From Myxococcales bacterium (GTDB lineage: Bacteria; Myxococcota; Myxococcia; Myxococcales; Anaeromyxobacteraceae), in the NCBI GenBank assembly GCA_021848865.1, contig JAJZTO010000166.1, positions 1 through 6,418 on the forward strand: a stretch of 6,418 nt of DNA. The letters are read 5' to 3'. The notes below the pieces were generated by a model, which made no database searches, was not told the DNA's origin, and saw only the letters and a program-made list of their open reading frames with translations. A program made the position numbers and the translations under genes. Positions 5,557 to 6,418 of the stretch are shown here, piece after piece (the stretch's first letter is position 1; every line of letters begins with the position of its first letter).

Positions 5557-6418
5557 GTGATCCAGCTCCTCAAGCGGTACCGCGAGATGGTCGTGACCGC
5601 GGTGGCGCTCGTGGTCCCACTCTTCGTCTACTTCGCCCACGCCCGCCACCCCGGCGCGCGCAACGCCTTCGACCGCGCGGTGGTGCGCGCCTCGCGCCCG
5701 GCGGAGTGGCTGGTGGGCCGCGTCATCACCGGCGCCGGGACCGCCTGGTACGAGTACGTGGCGCTGCGCCACGCGCGCGGCGAGGCCCGGCGCCTCTCCT
5801 CGGAGGTGAACCGGCTGGCGATGGACCGGATGGAGCTGCGGGCCGTCCGCGCCGAGAACGAGCGGCTGCGGCGGCTGCTGGGCTTCGCGGCGGGGGCCGC
5901 GGAGGGGCCCATCGTCGGCGCCCGGGTCATCGGGGTCCAGCTCGATCCCAAGGGGCTGCAGCTGCTCACCGTGGACCGCGGCTCCGACCAGGGCCTGCAG
6001 CGCATGATGCCGGTGGTGGCGGCGCAGGGGGTGGTGGGCCGGATCCACTCGGTGCTGCCGGGGAGCGCCGACGTCCTGGTGCTCACCGACCGGAACAGCT
6101 CGGTGGCGGTGCGGGCGGAGCGCAGCCGGGCCCGCGCCAACGTCCGCGGCTCCGGCGACTCCTCCGCGGCCCGGCTCGACTTCGCGCTCCGCGCCGACGA
6201 CTTCCTCGAGGGGGACCTGCTCGTCACCTCCGGCACCGACGGCGTGTTCCCGCCCGGGCTGCCGGTGGGGCGGGTCCAGGGGCTGAAGAAGGGGGGCCAG
6301 GGGCTCTACCAGCACGCCGAGGTGCTCCCGGCCGCCGACGTCACCAAGGTCGAGGAGGTGCTGATCCTGGCCGCCCCCCGCGAGGAGGCCGCGGCCGCGC
6401 GGCTGGGCCCGCCAGATC
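5557..6418 (+). CDS. mreC: Rod-shape-determining protein MreC (3' end cut by window)
   Basis: This frame is open from a GTG at 5557 to the right edge, giving 287 residues with no stop seen. MreC is a periplasmic scaffold of the elongasome that links MreB and MreD to the wall synthases PBP2 and RodA. The order fits: a basic start (LLKRYRE), one membrane helix (about 11-28, MVVTAVALVVPLFVYFAHA), a coiled coil (about 65-108, ending ENERLRRLLGF) and two beta domains. Their motifs include GARVIGVQLDPKGLQLLTVD (121-140), DRGSDQGLQRMMPVVAAQGV (140-159), VGRI, VLVLTDRNSSVAV and TSGTDGVFPPGLPVG (224-238). GTG is preferred over ATG at 5587 because it keeps the cytoplasmic basic segment and has GGAAG (5547-5551) five bases upstream. 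A later Ala-rich stretch suggests the stop is near. mreD and PBP2/rodA would be expected next. It is divergent from ppiD. Confidence 0.95.
   Translation, partial: MIQLLKRYREMVVTAVALVVPLFVYFAHARHPGARNAFDRAVVRASRPAEWLVGRVITGAGTAWYEYVALRHARGEARRLSSEVNRLAMDRMELRAVRAENERLRRLLGFAAGAAEGPIVGARVIGVQLDPKGLQLLTVDRGSDQGLQRMMPVVAAQGVVGRIHSVLPGSADVLVLTDRNSSVAVRAERSRARANVRGSGDSSAARLDFALRADDFLEGDLLVTSGTDGVFPPGLPVGRVQGLKKGGQGLYQHAEVLPAADVTKVEEVLILAAPREEAAAARLGPPD

Noticed and set aside
5504..5560. 18-codon leader ORF (MQGISSPAPASTSHRKKA) whose TGA overlaps the mreC GTG
   Set aside because: It has a passable ribosome-like site (AGAGGGG) and a neat GTGA overlap, but its ATG overlaps the predicted -10 box of the mreC promoter, so it would not be in the message. 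It would revive if the transcript starts upstream of about 5490.
5485..6315. Minus-strand frames (276 and 202 residues) opposite mreC
   Set aside because: The + strand carries all MreC domains in order. The minus-strand translations are Arg/Pro/His-rich with no recognisable fold.
2605..6418. Horizontal transfer or a mobile island
   Set aside because: Codon and base usage is uniform across genes, all recognised genes are housekeeping, and no transposase, integrase, terminal repeats or tRNA attachment site is present.

Overview
This is chromosomal DNA from a very GC-rich bacterium. Third codon positions are almost all G or C, and the gene style resembles a myxobacterium-type (Myxococcota, Anaeromyxobacter-like) genome. 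That assignment is an inference from composition and gene style, not from a database match. I see no insertion sequences, CRISPR arrays, tRNA or rRNA genes, phage genes or compositional islands of foreign origin.

Layout from left to right. (1) On the + strand, the 3' end of an unrecognised gene (1-205) overlaps by four bases (ATGA) a complete, unrecognised 118-residue helical protein (202-558). (2) Converging on it from the minus strand are two tandem genes (2108-1362, then 1365-574). They encode diverged, secreted paralogues of the DUF3108 family and are also joined by an ATGA overlap. (3) Divergent from these, a small + strand gene (2289-2513) encodes a 74-residue acidic protein with one two-CxxC zinc-ribbon knuckle pair. 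(4) A 91-base convergent gap (2514-2604) is packed with inverted repeats. (5) A three-gene minus-strand operon follows, transcribed from 5440 down to 2605: ppiD (membrane-anchored periplasmic parvulin foldase), maf (YhdE-type nucleotide pyrophosphatase) and yggS (PLP-binding homeostasis protein). Both junctions are four-base GTGA overlaps. (6) A 116-base divergent promoter region (5441-5556) contains an AT-rich patch with a recognisable sigma-70-like promoter. (7) mreC (5557 to the window end, + strand) is the rod-shape/elongasome scaffold protein, cut by the window edge close to its expected end.

The right half is an envelope-biogenesis neighbourhood. MreC organises lateral cell-wall synthesis, PpiD assists proteins leaving the Sec translocon, and Maf is a housekeeping nucleotide-pool enzyme often found beside mre genes in other bacteria. 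YggS maintains PLP homeostasis. The left half is dominated by proteins of unknown function, two of which are predicted to be exported.

Every same-strand gene junction in the window is a 4-base stop/start overlap (ATGA or GTGA), so translational coupling looks like the rule here. No clearly new biological system is visible. The items most worth a second look are the zinc-ribbon small protein, the DUF3108 tandem pair, the hairpin cluster at 2524-2605 and the divergent ppiD/mreC promoter.
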